A program made the position numbers and the translations under genes. From Streptomyces sp. NBC_00234 (GTDB taxonomy: Bacteria > Actinomycetota > Actinomycetes > Streptomycetales > Streptomycetaceae): a DNA stretch of 64,000 nucleotides. Shown here piece by piece: positions 38,103 through 48,500 of this stretch (the stretch's first letter is position 1; the number at the start of each line of letters is the position of its first letter). Under the pieces are notes generated by a model. The model ran no database searches, was not told the DNA's origin, and saw only the letters and a list, made by a program, of their open reading frames with translations. The stretch is taken from positions 1,550,001-1,614,000 of the forward strand of contig NZ_CP108101.1 of NCBI RefSeq assembly GCF_036195325.1. The letters run 5' to 3'.

Positions 38103-39143
38103 TCAGTCCTGCTTCTCGCCGCTCGCGAAGCGGGAGATGACCAGGGCGACGATGATGATCGCCCCGTTGAGGAACTGGTTCCAGAGCGCCGGGACACCGC
38201 CGAGGGTCATCACGTTGACCACCAGCTGGAGCGTCAGTACGCCGGTCAGCGCTCCGAACAGGGTGCCGCGACCGCCCTTGAGGCTGATGCCGCCGATGAC
38301 CGCGGCGGCGAACACCTGGAAGATCCAGCCGTTGCCCTGGGTGGCCGCGACCGACCCGTAGTGGCCGGTGTAGAGGATGCCGGCGAAGGCGGCCAGCAGA
38401 CCGCCGACGGCCAGCACGATCCAGGTGATCCGGTCGACCCGGATACCCGCCGCCCGTGCTGCTTCCGGGTTGCCGCCGATGGCGTACAACGAGCGTCCGT
38501 GCCGCAGCCACGCCAGCGCGGCGCCGCCGATCGCGAACAGGGCCAGACAGATCCAGACCGCGGCCGGGGCTCCGAGCCACTCGCTCTTGCCCAGGTAGCG
38601 GAAGGACTCCGGGACGTCGGTGATCGACTTCCCCTCGGTGATGCCGATGTGGAGGCCGCGCAGCATGGTGAGCATGCCGAGTGTCGCGATGAAGCCGTTG
38701 ACCCGCAGCTTCAGGATCAGGAATCCGTTGATCACGCCGACGAGCAGCCCGACGAGCAGACAGAGCGGGATCGCCGACCAGGCCGGGAAGAGCTCAAGTC
38801 CCGCGAACCGGCCGCCGTCGGTGGGCAGCACCAGCCACATGGCGACGACCGGCGCGATGCCGATCGTCGACTCCAGGGAGAGGTCCATCCGGCCGCAGAT
38901 GAGGATCAGCGCCTGGCCGAGCACGAGCAGGCTGAGCTCGGAGGACTGCTGGACGACGCTGATCAGGTTGTTGGAGGTGAGGAAGACCGGCGAGACGATG
39001 AAGCCGATCACCATCAGGACCAGGATCACCGGCACCAGGGAGAAGTCGCTCCACCGGATCAGCTGGAGCCTGCTGCGCGGGCTCCCTTCCTTGGCCCCGC
39101 TCATGACGCCCTCGGCCGTGGCCGGCCGTACGGTCCCGGTCAT
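38103..39143 (-). CDS. Sugar ABC-transporter permease (RbsC family)
   Basis: This is a membrane permease of the BPD_transp_2/RbsC type, 346 residues with about eight or nine hydrophobic segments after a cytosolic N-terminus. GRMDLSLESTIGIAPVVAM and GGNPEAARAAGIRVDRI are the conserved family loops; the latter is the EAA-like coupling loop to the ATPase. ATG 39143 overlaps the ATPase stop as ATGA, so the two are translationally coupled. It is the last gene of the sugar-acid operon. Confidence 0.9.
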   Translation of the reverse strand: MTGTVRPATAEGVMSGAKEGSPRSRLQLIRWSDFSLVPVILVLMVIGFIVSPVFLTSNNLISVVQQSSELSLLVLGQALILICGRMDLSLESTIGIAPVVAMWLVLPTDGGRFAGLELFPAWSAIPLCLLVGLLVGVINGFLILKLRVNGFIATLGMLTMLRGLHIGITEGKSITDVPESFRYLGKSEWLGAPAAVWICLALFAIGGAALAWLRHGRSLYAIGGNPEAARAAGIRVDRITWIVLAVGGLLAAFAGILYTGHYGSVAATQGNGWIFQVFAAAVIGGISLKGGRGTLFGALTGVLTLQLVVNVMTLGGVPALWNQFLNGAIIIVALVISRFASGEKQD

Positions 39144-40663
39144 TCCCTCTCCCCCACACCTTCCATGGCGGCGACGAGTTCCCCGTCGGTCCACCCGCTT
39201 GCGAATGTTGCGACGACCCGTCCGTGGAACAGGGCGAGAACCCGGTCGCAGACCCGCAGATCGTCCAGCTCGTCGGAGATGATCACTGCGGCGTTTCCTT
39301 CGTCGGCGACCCGCCGGACCACTCCCAGCAGCGAGTCCTTGGACTTGACGTCCACTCCCGCGGTGGGCCGCACCGCGACCAGCACGCTGGGCTTGCGGGC
39401 CAGTGCACGGGCGACCACCACCTTCTGCTGGTTGCCGCCCGACAGTCCGGAGACGGACTGCTCGGGCCCCTGCGTCTTGATGTCCAGCGAGGCGATCATC
39501 GACCGCGCGAACTGCCGTGTACGGGAGGGCAGTACGGTGCCCCACGGGCCGAGCTGGTCGGTCACCGTGAGCGTGGCGTTCTCGGCCACGGACCGGTCCG
39601 GTACCAGTCCCTGGTCGTGCCGGTCCTCGGGGATGTAGCCGATCCCGGCGTCCAGGGCGTGCGGGACGCTTCCGGGCCGGACGGCCTTCCCGTGGACGGA
39701 GACCGTGCCGCCGCTCGCCTTGCGCATCCCGGCCAGCGTCTCGCCGAGTGCCGTGTTGCCGCTGGCCGCGGAGCCCGCGATGCCGAGGACCTCGCCCGGC
39801 CGCACCTGGAGGTCCAGCGGCTCGAACGCGCCCGCCAGCGTGAGCTGTTCGGTACGCAGGACCGGTGCGGCCGACTCGTCCCGTACCCGCTCGCCCGCTC
39901 CGGCGGCATGCCAGGCGGACGCGCTGCCGCCCTGCTCACCGGTCATGGCCGCGACCAGGTCCGCCTTGCCCATCTCCGCGACCGGGGCGGTCAGGACGTG
40001 GCGGGCGTCCCGGTAGACGGTGACGGCGGTGCAGAGTTCGTACACCTCCTGCAGATGGTGGGAGATGAAGAGGAACGCGACTCCCTGGCTCTGGAGTTCG
40101 CGCAGTTTCCCGAAGAGCCGGCCGATGCCTCGGGCGTCCAGCTGCGCGGTCGGTTCGTCGAGGACGATCAGCCGGGCGCCGAACGACAGCGCCCGGGCGA
40201 TCTCGACGAACTGCCGCTGCTCGACGGCGAGATCCCGTGCCCGGGTGCTGGGGTCGACCTCCACCCCGTACTCGGCGAGCAGTTGCCCGGCGCGCTCGCG
40301 GAGCCTGCCCCAGCTGATCCAGCGGGCCTTCTCGTCGAAGCGGTTGAGGAAGAGGTTCTCGGCGACGGTCAGATCGGGGACGACCATGGACTTCTGGTAG
40401 ACGCAGGCGATCCTGGACTGCCAGGCCATGGTGTCCCCGAAGGCGGGCGCCGCCTCTCCGCCGAACCGGACGGTGCCCGCGTCCGCCTTGTGGAGCCCGG
40501 TGAGCACACTGACGAGCGTGGACTTGCCGGCGCCGTTGCGGCCGACGAGCGCGTGCGACTCACCGGGCCGCACGGTGAGCTCCACGCCGTCGAGCGCCAC
40601 GGTGGGTCCGAAGCGTTTGACGATGCCTGCCGCCTCTACGGCCGGTGGAGGTGCGTGTTCCAT
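39140..40663 (-). CDS. Sugar ABC-transporter ATPase, two domains, second one degenerate
   Basis: This is an RbsA/MglA-type protein of 507 residues with two ABC cassettes. Cassette 1 is intact: GRNGAGKST, signature-like LAVEQRQFVEIARAL, and LIVLDEPTAQLD. Cassette 2 keeps a good signature LSGGNQQKVVVARAL, but its Walker A reads GSAASGNTALGE without GK(S/T), and its Walker B reads LVAVRPTAGVDV where LDEPTRG is expected. Loss of the second Walker A Lys is usual in this family; loss of the Asp-Glu of the second Walker B is not. It starts 2 bp after the binding-protein stop and overlaps the permease start. Confidence 0.9.
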   Translation of the reverse strand: MEHAPPPAVEAAGIVKRFGPTVALDGVELTVRPGESHALVGRNGAGKSTLVSVLTGLHKADAGTVRFGGEAAPAFGDTMAWQSRIACVYQKSMVVPDLTVAENLFLNRFDEKARWISWGRLRERAGQLLAEYGVEVDPSTRARDLAVEQRQFVEIARALSFGARLIVLDEPTAQLDARGIGRLFGKLRELQSQGVAFLFISHHLQEVYELCTAVTVYRDARHVLTAPVAEMGKADLVAAMTGEQGGSASAWHAAGAGERVRDESAAPVLRTEQLTLAGAFEPLDLQVRPGEVLGIAGSAASGNTALGETLAGMRKASGGTVSVHGKAVRPGSVPHALDAGIGYIPEDRHDQGLVPDRSVAENATLTVTDQLGPWGTVLPSRTRQFARSMIASLDIKTQGPEQSVSGLSGGNQQKVVVARALARKPSVLVAVRPTAGVDVKSKDSLLGVVRRVADEGNAAVIISDELDDLRVCDRVLALFHGRVVATFASGWTDGELVAAMEGVGERE

Positions 40664-40665
40664 GG

Positions 40666-41706
40666 CTAGCTCTTCTTCTCCAGCTGGTTGGCCCACAGCG
40701 CCGGGTCGTCCACGTTCTCCTTGGTCACCAGGGGGGCGGGCAGCTGGTCCTCGAGACCGCCCGGGATCTTGATGATGGTGGAGTCGTGGTCGGTCGGACC
40801 TTCCTCGAAGGTCTTTCCGGCGAGGGCCGCCTCCGCGTAGAACAGCGCGTACTTCGCGTAGAGGTCGGCGGGCTGGGAGATCGTCGCGTCGATCTTCCCG
40901 GACCTGATCGCGTCGAACTCCTCGGGGATGCCGTCGTTGGAGATGATCGTGATGTGCCCGGGCGTGCCGACCGGCTTCAGGAGCTTCTTCTGCTCCAGGA
41001 GGGCGAGGGTGGGCTGGAGGAACACACCGCCGGCCTGCATGTAGATGCCGTTGATGTCGGGGTGCGCGGCCAGCGTCGACTGGAGTTTGGCGGAGGCCAC
41101 GTCGCCCTTCCAGTCGGTGGCGAGCTCGAAGACCTCGATGCCGGGGAAGTCCTTGTCCATGCAGGACTTGAACGCCTCGGAGCGGTCCCGGCCGTTGATC
41201 GAGGCCAGGTCGCCCTGGAACTCGACGACCTTGCCCTTGCCCTTCAGCTGCTCGCCGAGGTACTTGCAGGCGTTGGCCCCGTACGCCTTGTTGTCGGCCC
41301 GCACGACCATGTAGATGTTGCCCTTGTCGGGGCGGGTGTCGACGCTGACGGCCGGGATCTTCTTCTCGTTCAGCGTGTTGAGCGACTCGGCTATCGCCCC
41401 GGTGTCCTGCGGGGCCATCACGACGGCCTTGGCACCCTGGTCGGTGAAGGTCTGCACGTTGGCGACGAGCTTGCCGATGTCGTTCTGCGAGTTGGTCAGC
41501 GGCAGCGCCTCGACCTCGCCGTCCTTGACGCCCTTCTCGATGTACTGCTGGTAGGAGTTCCAGAAGTCGCTGTCGCTGCGCGGCAGATCGATGCCGACCT
41601 TGCCACCGCCGTTGCCGTTGTCGGTGGACTCGCGGTTGCAGCCCGCGAGGGCAGTCACGGCCAGCAGTACGGCGCAGGCCGCCGCACTCGTCGTACGCAC
41701 TCTCAT
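40666..41706 (-). CDS. Sugar ABC-transporter substrate-binding lipoprotein (RbsB family)
   Basis: This is a periplasmic-binding-protein-like lipoprotein of 346 residues, peripla_BP_4/RbsB type. The lipobox is ALAGCNRE (Cys near 23). The ligand-cleft strands VGIDLPRSDSDFWNSY, PQDTGAIAESLN, VDTRPDKGNIYMVVRADN and ISNDGIPEEFDAI are visible. It lies in an operon with an L-fuconate dehydratase and an SDR, so the ligand is probably L-fucose, L-fuconate or a related sugar, which is inference. Confidence 0.9.
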   Translation of the reverse strand: MRVRTTSAAACAVLLAVTALAGCNRESTDNGNGGGKVGIDLPRSDSDFWNSYQQYIEKGVKDGEVEALPLTNSQNDIGKLVANVQTFTDQGAKAVVMAPQDTGAIAESLNTLNEKKIPAVSVDTRPDKGNIYMVVRADNKAYGANACKYLGEQLKGKGKVVEFQGDLASINGRDRSEAFKSCMDKDFPGIEVFELATDWKGDVASAKLQSTLAAHPDINGIYMQAGGVFLQPTLALLEQKKLLKPVGTPGHITIISNDGIPEEFDAIRSGKIDATISQPADLYAKYALFYAEAALAGKTFEEGPTDHDSTIIKIPGGLEDQLPAPLVTKENVDDPALWANQLEKKS

Positions 41707-41789
41707 CAGGGGTCCCGTCCTTCGTGGAGTACCGGCTCGATGGTTCTTCTGCCAAATGTGGTGTGGTGCGGCTCGGTGGGGGCCGGGCG

Positions 41790-42569
41790 TCAGCCGGCCG
41801 CGGGGCGCAGTCTCAGGCCCTGCATCCCGCCGTCGACGGCGAGCGCGGTGCCGGTGACGGAGGCGGCGGACGGGCCGGCGAGGTAGACGATCGCCGCCGC
41901 GACCTCGTCCGCCGACACCAGCCGTCCCAGGGGCTGGCGGGCGTTGAGGGCGGCGCGTTCGGCGGCCGGGTCCTCGGCCCGGTCGAGCAGCCTTCCGACC
42001 CAGGGGGTGTCGGCGGTGCCGGGGTTGACGCAGTTGACCCGGATGCCTTCGCGGACGTGGTCGGCCGCCATGGCGAGGGTGAGGGAGAGCACCGCCCCCT
42101 TGCTCGCGCTGTAGAGCGCGCGCTGCGGCAGGCCCGCCGTGGCGGCGATGGAGCAGGTCTGGGTGATCGAGACGGCTCCGGGGCGTTCCGCGGCGGCGCG
42201 GCGCAGATGCGGCAGGGCGTGGCGGGCGGTGCGGACCATGCCGAGGACGTTGATGTCCAGGACCCTCGTCCACTCCTCGTCGGTGTTGTCCTCGACGCTG
42301 CCGATGGAGCCGATGCCCGCGTTGGAGACGAGGGTGTGCAGTCCGCCCATCTCGGCCGCGGCCCGGTCGACCGCTTCCCTCACGGCCGCGTCGTCGGTCA
42401 CGTCGGCCTTGAACGCGAGTACGCCGGCGGGCGCGCCCGCGGTCTCGCGGTCGAGTACGGAGACGGTGGCGCCGCGTTCCAGGAGCAGGGCCGCCACGGC
42501 GGCCCCGATCCCGGACGCCCCGCCCGTCACCAGGGCGGACATGCCGTCGAATTCCAGTGCACCGGTCAT
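41790..42569 (-). CDS. SDR oxidoreductase, likely 2-keto-3-deoxy-L-fuconate dehydrogenase
   Basis: This is a short-chain dehydrogenase of 259 residues. TGGASGIG is the nucleotide-binding motif, LVSNAGIG the NAG motif, and the catalytic set is Ser in CSIAATAG and Tyr-Lys in YSASK, 13 residues apart. The [13 protein letters not shown] segment resembles the fuconate-pathway SDRs. It starts with an ATGA overlap on the dehydratase stop, so it is coupled to that gene. In known pathways this enzyme oxidises 2-keto-3-deoxy-L-fuconate with NAD. The specific substrate is inferred from context. Confidence 0.8.
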   Translation of the reverse strand: MTGALEFDGMSALVTGGASGIGAAVAALLLERGATVSVLDRETAGAPAGVLAFKADVTDDAAVREAVDRAAAEMGGLHTLVSNAGIGSIGSVEDNTDEEWTRVLDINVLGMVRTARHALPHLRRAAAERPGAVSITQTCSIAATAGLPQRALYSASKGAVLSLTLAMAADHVREGIRVNCVNPGTADTPWVGRLLDRAEDPAAERAALNARQPLGRLVSADEVAAAIVYLAGPSAASVTGTALAVDGGMQGLRLRPAAG

Positions 42570-43894
42570 CGGGCGTTCTCCTCGGAAGTGCGGCGGGCCT
42601 GCCAGACGGGGCCCTCGGGGTAGCGGTGCCCGGCGATGGACGCGGGGAGCATCCGGGCGGAAAAGCCGGGCGAGAGCGGCGCCATGTACCGGCCGCCCTC
42701 GATCACGGTGGGGTCGGCGAAGTGCTCGTGGAGGTGGTCGACGTACTCGATCACGCGGTCCTCCCAGGTCCCGGAGACCGCCACATAGTCGAACATCGAG
42801 AGGTGCTGCACCAGTTCGCAGAGCCCCACGCCTCCGGCGTGCGGGCAGACCGGGACGCCGTACTTCGCGGCGAGCAGCAGGATGGCCAGGTTCTCGTTGA
42901 CGCCCGCGACCCGTGCGGCGTCGATCTGTACGAAGTCGACGGCTCCGGCCTGGAGCAGCTGCTTGAACACGACCCGGTTGGCGACGTGTTCGCCGGTGGC
43001 GACCTTGACGGGCTGTCCGGCACGCACGGCGGCGTGGCCGAGCACGTCGTCGGGGCTGGTGGGCTCCTCGATCCAGTGCGGGTCGTACGGCGCGAGGGCG
43101 TTCATCCACTCCACCGCGTCGGCCACGTCCCAGCGCTGATTGGCGTCGACGGCGATCCGGATGCCGGGGCCGACGGCGTCGCGGGCGAGCGACATCCTGC
43201 GTACGTCGTCGCCGAGATCGGCGCCGACCTTCAGCTTGATCTGGGTGAAGCCGTCGGCCACGGCCTCCTTCGAGAGCCGGACCAGCTTGTCGTCCTCGTA
43301 CCCCAGCCAGCCGGGCGAGGTGGTGTACGCGGGATAGCCCTGGGCGAGCAGGCGTTCCGTGCGTTCGGCGCGGCCCGGTTCGGCGGCCCGCAGGATGGCG
43401 AGGGCCTCCTCGGGCGTGAGCGCGTCGCTGAGGTAGCGGAAGTCGACGAGGGAGACGAGCTCCTCCGGCGTCATCCCGGCCAGGAACTGCCAGACGGGCT
43501 TGCCCGCGGTGCTCGCCGCCAGGTCCCAGGCGGCGTTGACGACCGCGCCGACCGCCATGTGCATCACGCCCTTCTCGGGCCCGAGCCAGCGCAGTTGGGA
43601 GTCGTGCGTGAGCTCCCGGTACAGCGCCCCGAGGTCGGCCGCCGTACGCGGCGCCGGGCGCCCCACGACGTACGGGCGCAGCGCCTCGATGGCCGCGGCC
43701 ATGATCTCGTTGCCGCGCCCGATGGTGAAGCAGAAGCCGTGCCCCTCGGCGCCGGTGCCGGGGCGGTCGGTGCGCAGGACGACATAGGCGGCGGAGTAGT
43801 CGGGATCGGGGTTCATGGCGTCCGAGCCGTCCAGCTGTTCCGAGGTGGGAAACCGGATGTCGTGAACCTCGAAATCCGTGACGGTCTGACTCAT
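42566..43894 (-). CDS. L-fuconate dehydratase (enolase superfamily)
   Basis: This enzyme dehydrates L-fuconate to 2-keto-3-deoxy-L-fuconate. The protein has 442 residues, the length of known FucD enzymes. It belongs to the mandelate-racemase group: IKLKVG carries the general-base Lys pair, [18 protein letters not shown] and TGEH supply the three metal ligands, and [15 protein letters not shown] holds the His of the His-Asp dyad. [25 protein letters not shown] is a FucD-specific N-terminus. It is the first gene of the operon and has a clear promoter with an operator on its -10. Confidence 0.88.
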   Translation of the reverse strand: MSQTVTDFEVHDIRFPTSEQLDGSDAMNPDPDYSAAYVVLRTDRPGTGAEGHGFCFTIGRGNEIMAAAIEALRPYVVGRPAPRTAADLGALYRELTHDSQLRWLGPEKGVMHMAVGAVVNAAWDLAASTAGKPVWQFLAGMTPEELVSLVDFRYLSDALTPEEALAILRAAEPGRAERTERLLAQGYPAYTTSPGWLGYEDDKLVRLSKEAVADGFTQIKLKVGADLGDDVRRMSLARDAVGPGIRIAVDANQRWDVADAVEWMNALAPYDPHWIEEPTSPDDVLGHAAVRAGQPVKVATGEHVANRVVFKQLLQAGAVDFVQIDAARVAGVNENLAILLLAAKYGVPVCPHAGGVGLCELVQHLSMFDYVAVSGTWEDRVIEYVDHLHEHFADPTVIEGGRYMAPLSPGFSARMLPASIAGHRYPEGPVWQARRTSEENAR

Positions 43895-43913
43895 GTGCGC
43901 CCCCAGGGGAATA

Positions 43914-43970
43914 ACATCGGACCTCTTGCGTGTCATCCGATGTATAGCGTCGCGCTCGGCCGAAAGTCCA
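43914..43970 (-). promoter_or_regulatory. Promoter and operator of the fuconate operon
   Basis: Read on the minus strand, TGGACT (43965-43970) and TATACA (43941-43946) form a -35/-10 pair with an 18-bp spacer. TCATCCGATGT (43933-43943) overlaps the -10 and is the complement of the FadR-gene operator with one change. ACATCGGA (43914-43921) lies further downstream as a perfect inverted copy of TCCGATGT (43936-43943). Repression by the FadR-type protein is inferred. Confidence 0.6.
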
Positions 43971-44149
43971 GCGTTCGAACGGAATTCGGTCAGCACAGCT
44001 CGGATGAATCGGGGCGCTGATGCCCTGATTCGACCGTGGATGCACCCCCACGGCCACGGTTCACCCGCGCGTGCCCGGGGACTGCGGCGGGACGGTCCGG
44101 AAGCCGTAAGGTTGGTCCGTACGCAAGGGAACTTCGGAAGGGGGTCTGG

Positions 44150-45253
44150 GTGATCGAGCTCGAGGGGGTACCCGAGCTGGTCGACCCGGTCATGGTGGCC
44201 GCGTTCGAGGGCTGGAACGACGCCGGTGACGCCGCCTCCACAGCTGTCGGACATCTGGACCGGGAGTGGAAGGGCGAGGTGTTCGCGGCGCTCGACGCCG
44301 AGGACTACTACGACTTCCAGGTCAACCGGCCCACGGTGTGGCTGGACGGCGGGGTGCGCAAGATCACCTGGCCCACCACCCGTCTCTCCGTGGTCCGTGT
44401 CGGCGGCGACAAGCCCCGCGATCTGGTCCTGGTCCGCGGCATCGAGCCGTCGATGCGCTGGCGTTCGTTCTGCAACGAGATCCTGGGATTCGCCCACGAG
44501 TTGGGTGTCGAGATGGTGGTCATCCTCGGGGCGCTGCTCGGCGACACCCCGCACACCCGGCCGGTGCCGGTCAGCGGCGTGACCTCCGACCCGGATCTGG
44601 CCAGAACGATGGACCTGGAAGAGACCAGGTACGAGGGTCCGACCGGCATCGTCGGCATCCTCCAGGAAGCCTGCACGCACGCGGGCGTGCCCGCGGTGAG
44701 TCTGTGGGCGGCGGTTCCGCACTACGTGTCGCAGCCGCCCAACCCGAAGGCGACGCTGGCTCTGCTGAACCGCCTGGAGGATCTGCTCGGACTGCGCATT
44801 CCGCTGGGCGAGCTGCCCGAGGACGCGCGCGCCTGGCAGCTCGGCGTCGACCAACTGGCCGCCGAGGACAGCGAGGTGGCCGAGTACGTGCAGACGCTGG
44901 AGGAGGCCCGCGACACCGCGGAGCTGCCCGAGGCGTCCGGCGAGGCCATCGCCCGGGAGTTCGAGCGGTATCTGCGACGCCGGGACGGCGGTCCGGGGCA
45001 GGGTCCCGGCGGGCACGCGACGGAGAGCGGGGACGTCTCCTATCTGCGGGACACGTCGAGCGGTCGCACCAGACCGCCCAGGCCCGCGCGTCCGGAGACC
45101 GGGCCCGAGAGCGGTCCCGGGGCCGTGCGTCCGCCGTCGGCGGGCGAGGGGGACGCCGGGGCCTCCGGCACCGGGAAGGCGTCCGGGGAATCCACGGACG
45201 GTGCGGAACCGTCGGAGGACGACGGGGAGACCGGAGACACCTCGCAGGACTGA
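44150..45253 (+). CDS. PAC2 family protein
   Basis: This is a PAC2 (proteasome assembly chaperone 2-like) family protein of 367 residues, cytosolic. The N-terminal domain [23 protein letters not shown] is the PAC2 signature; [28 protein letters not shown] and [24 protein letters not shown] are also well conserved. The last 80 residues are disordered (Gly/Pro/Asp-rich). It is a general actinobacterial companion of proteasome-containing genomes, but its biochemical role is not established. GTG 44150 follows GGAAGGGGG. A palindromic repeat element follows 8 bp after the stop. Confidence 0.82.
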   Translation: MIELEGVPELVDPVMVAAFEGWNDAGDAASTAVGHLDREWKGEVFAALDAEDYYDFQVNRPTVWLDGGVRKITWPTTRLSVVRVGGDKPRDLVLVRGIEPSMRWRSFCNEILGFAHELGVEMVVILGALLGDTPHTRPVPVSGVTSDPDLARTMDLEETRYEGPTGIVGILQEACTHAGVPAVSLWAAVPHYVSQPPNPKATLALLNRLEDLLGLRIPLGELPEDARAWQLGVDQLAAEDSEVAEYVQTLEEARDTAELPEASGEAIAREFERYLRRRDGGPGQGPGGHATESGDVSYLRDTSSGRTRPPRPARPETGPESGPGAVRPPSAGEGDAGASGTGKASGESTDGAEPSEDDGETGDTSQD

Positions 45254-45260
45254 CCGGCCT

Positions 45261-45422
45261 AGGGTCTTTCGTTTGGATCAGGCCGGATCAGGGAGCGGGG
45301 TCCGGTGCGTGCAGCTGCAAGGCGGAGGATTGAGGCAACGCGGAGCGTTGGTGATTGACGACAACGCCGCAGATGCGCGCACCGGACCCCGCGAGCCCGG
45401 CATGATCCAAACGAGAGGCCCT
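45261..45422. repeat. 162-bp palindromic repeat element (MITE-like)
   Basis: The ends AGGGTCTTTCGTTTGGATCA (45261-45280) and TGATCCAAACGAGAGGCCCT (45403-45422) are inverted repeats matching 18 of 20. A second inner pair GCGGGGTCCGGTGCGTGCA... (from 45296) and its counterpart around 45371-45394 continues the arm, so the whole element folds into one long imperfect hairpin. There is no transposase frame and no clear target duplication. From memory, similar AGGGTCTTTCGTTTGGATC elements recur between genes in several Streptomyces genomes, which a search must confirm. It sits just past the PAC2 stop. Confidence 0.75.
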
Positions 45423-45445
45423 GGCGCCGGCAGCAGGGCACGGCA

Positions 45446-45478
45446 GGCGCCGGGCGGGATCGCATCCCGCCCGGCGCC
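45446..45478 (-). terminator. Terminator after the GH31 gene
   Basis: A perfect 15-bp stem, GGCGCCGGGCGGGAT (45446-45460) with its complement at 45464-45478 and loop CGC, lies 42 bp past the GH31 stop and 24 bp beyond the palindromic repeat. Confidence 0.75.
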
Positions 45479-45519
45479 GCTGTGTCCGGCCGGTACCGGC
45501 GTCCGGTCCCGGCCCGCGG

Positions 45520-48500
45520 TCAGGCGCAGGTGAACCTCGCCGCCGCCCAGTCCCCGTGGTCACCGGTCTTGGAACCATTGGTGTCCGTGACCTTCAGACG
45601 CACGTGGCGCGCGCCGTCGAGGCTCACCTCGACGGGCACGGTCGCCGAGGCACCGGTCACCTTCGGAGAGGTCCACAGCATCTTGCCGTCGGCCTCCACG
45701 GAGAACGCCACCTCGCCGTAGCCGTTGATCTCGTCGTCGATGCCCACGTCCGCGGTGAACGCCGTGCACCGGCCCCCGAGATAGACCTCGATGTCGGAGT
45801 CGGCGTGGGTGCCGATCCCCTTCTCGTACGTCTTCCCCGCCAGGGTCAGCGTGTGCCCGTCGCTCGCCCCGGACTCCCCGTTGGAACGGTCGCGCTCCGC
45901 CGGCCCGTAGCCGTTGGCCGACTTCAGCCAGACCAGGTCGCTCGCCCAGGCGTCACCGGCCGGGGGTGGTGGCATCACCGCGACGGCGAGACGCTGCGCG
46001 GTCGTGCGCGCCTCGCCCGCGGACCGGTAGCGGGCGAGCGCGGTGATCCGGGCCTCCCCCGCCGTGGTGTCCCGCGCCGGGGTGACCGCCACCTCGACCC
46101 GCCGGGTGGTGCCCGCGGGTATCCGTGCCACGGGCGCCGCCGGGGTGACCTGCCAGCCCTCGGGGACGTCGAGGGTGACGGTGGTGTCCGTCAGGTCGGC
46201 GGAGCCCGCGGTGACGTCGACGGACACGGCGCCCGCCACGCCCGCACCCACCTCCTGTGCGTCCGGAGCGGAGACGGCGGCCGTCGCGCCGGGCTTCTTC
46301 CCGCCGACGGCACTGGCGTTCTCCAGCGTGAGCGTGAACGCCTGACCGGTGCTCAGGGGCGCCGTCTTGACCTTCACCACGCCGCCCCGGTCGTCCTGGT
46401 CGTACCACCAGCCCTGCTTCGCCGCCTTGAGTTCCGCCGCCGAACGCACCTGCGGCAGCTTGCCCGCGAGCTTCACCGCGGAGGGTACGGACCCGGTGTG
46501 CACGGTGAACTCGTAGGGCCGGACGCTCTGTTTGCCGGCGAAGCTCCCCCTGCTCTCCCCGATGCGTACGGTGACGTCGCCCGCACCGCTCTTCGGTGCG
46601 TCCACGACGGCCCGCTGCGTGGCGTACCTGCCCTCGCGGTGCTGGCGGGTCACCCCGTCGTCCTCGTACAGGGTGAACGACGAAGTCCCCTGCGGATACA
46701 CGTCCCAGGCCAGCGGGGAGTCCGCCGTGCGGTCCTCGTACGAGCGGATGCCGGGCCACATCGGCACGGCGGCGCCCGCCTTCACGAAGAGCGGGAGGGT
46801 GTCGAGCGGGGCGCTGTAGTGGTCGACGGTGGTCGGCCCCTGGTACGTCCGGCCGCTCCAGTAGTCGGTCCAGGTGCCCTTCGGCAGATAGATGGAGCTG
46901 CGCTCGGTGGCGTCCTGGTAGACGGGCGCGACCAGGAAGTGCTCACCGGACATGAACTCGTACTTCGCCGCGTCCGAGGCGGCCTTCGGGTCGTCCGGGT
47001 ACTCCAGGACGAGCGGGCGGACCATGCCGACACCGGTCTTCGTCGCCTCGTGGGCGTACGAGTACTGGTAGGGCAGCAATGACTCCTTGAGCTTCAGGTA
47101 GTCGCGGTTGACGGAGGTGTACGGCTCGCCGTACCGGAAGGGCTGCTTGTCGTTCGCGGCCCAGCCGTCCATGGTCATCGTCGTGCCCAGGAACATCTTC
47201 CACTGGAGGTCCCGGGTGTACGTCTTGGCGCTGCCGCCGAAGATGCCGTCGACGTCACCCGTGGTGTACGCGAGTCCCGACATCGTGGCGCCCGCGTAGG
47301 TCGGGATCTGCCAGCGGATGTACTCCCAGCTGCCCGACTGGTCCCCGGACCACTGGACTCCGCAGCGCTGGGCGCCCGCCCAGCTCTCCGGCGCCCAGGT
47401 GAAGCCGCGGGCGTCGCTGTTGTCCTCGATGCCCTTGTACGCGTCCTTGCAGCCGTCCAGGGCGAACTTGTATCCCGCGCCGATCCAGGCGACATCGAGC
47501 TTGGCGACGCGCTGGCCCGCCTTCACCTGGTCGGCGAGCTTGTCGATGCCGTCCTCGGTCCACAGGCCGAGCTGCATTCCGCGTTTCTGGAGGCCGTCAG
47601 CGGTCTCGGCGAGGTCCTCGTAACCGCAGCCGTACCCGTCGTTGACGAGCATCCAGCCGTTCGGCATGTCGTTCTCGACGTAGCCGTCGGCGACCTTCAG
47701 CGCGTCCAGGGTGTGCCGCTCGCCCCGGTTGGCGTTGTGCAGATAGCAGTCGGCGTCACCGATCTCCATGCCGTACACGGGCGGCAGGAAGGGCTTGCCG
47801 GTGAGCTTCGTGTACTGGCCGATGACGTCCTTGGCGTCGCCCGCGAAGTAGTAGGCGTCGAAGCGCTGTTCCCGCGCACTCGTCGTCACCGGGTCGGTGA
47901 AGGCATAGGTGTTGGGCGCGTAGGTGTTGCGGTAGACGCCGTACCCGGCCGAGGAGAGATAGAACGGGACGGAGTTGGGGTGGCCGCCGTCGTCCCAGTT
48001 GTAGTCGACGCCGACCTCGACGGTCTTGTCGCGGTGCGAGGTGTTGCCGCGGCCGTTCTGCATCCCCGCGCCGTAGAACTGCTCGTCGGCGCCGCGCGCG
48101 AGGGTCTGGGTGGTCTTCTCCCCGTCCCAGCTCAGCCCCTTGGCCTCGGACCAGACCTGACTGCCGTCGGCCCGGTACAGCGCGAACCGCAGGGGCGACT
48201 TGTAGGCCCGCAGGGTGACACCCCCGCTCGCGGAGAGCTCGTAGCGGTCGCCCCGGTCCGCCCAGGCGGTCCGGGGCGGGCTGCCCTGGGGCAGGACGAT
48301 GTCGTCGCCGGTCGGGTCGGCGAACTTCCCGTCGGGGGCGAGTTCGATACGGAAGGTCTCGGCGGAGACGAAGCTGACCCGGGCCTCGGCCTTGCCGGCC
48401 GTCAGGTGGTAGACGGGCCCGTCGGCGGAGAACCCGGTGATGTCACCGACGGTCGTGCCCACCGGTTCGGACGGCTCGGCCAGGGCGCTGCCCGGCCCCG

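Noticed and set aside
45296..45394. Insertion-sequence transposase inside the palindromic repeat
   Set aside because: The element is only 162 bp and carries no open frame; it cannot encode a transposase.
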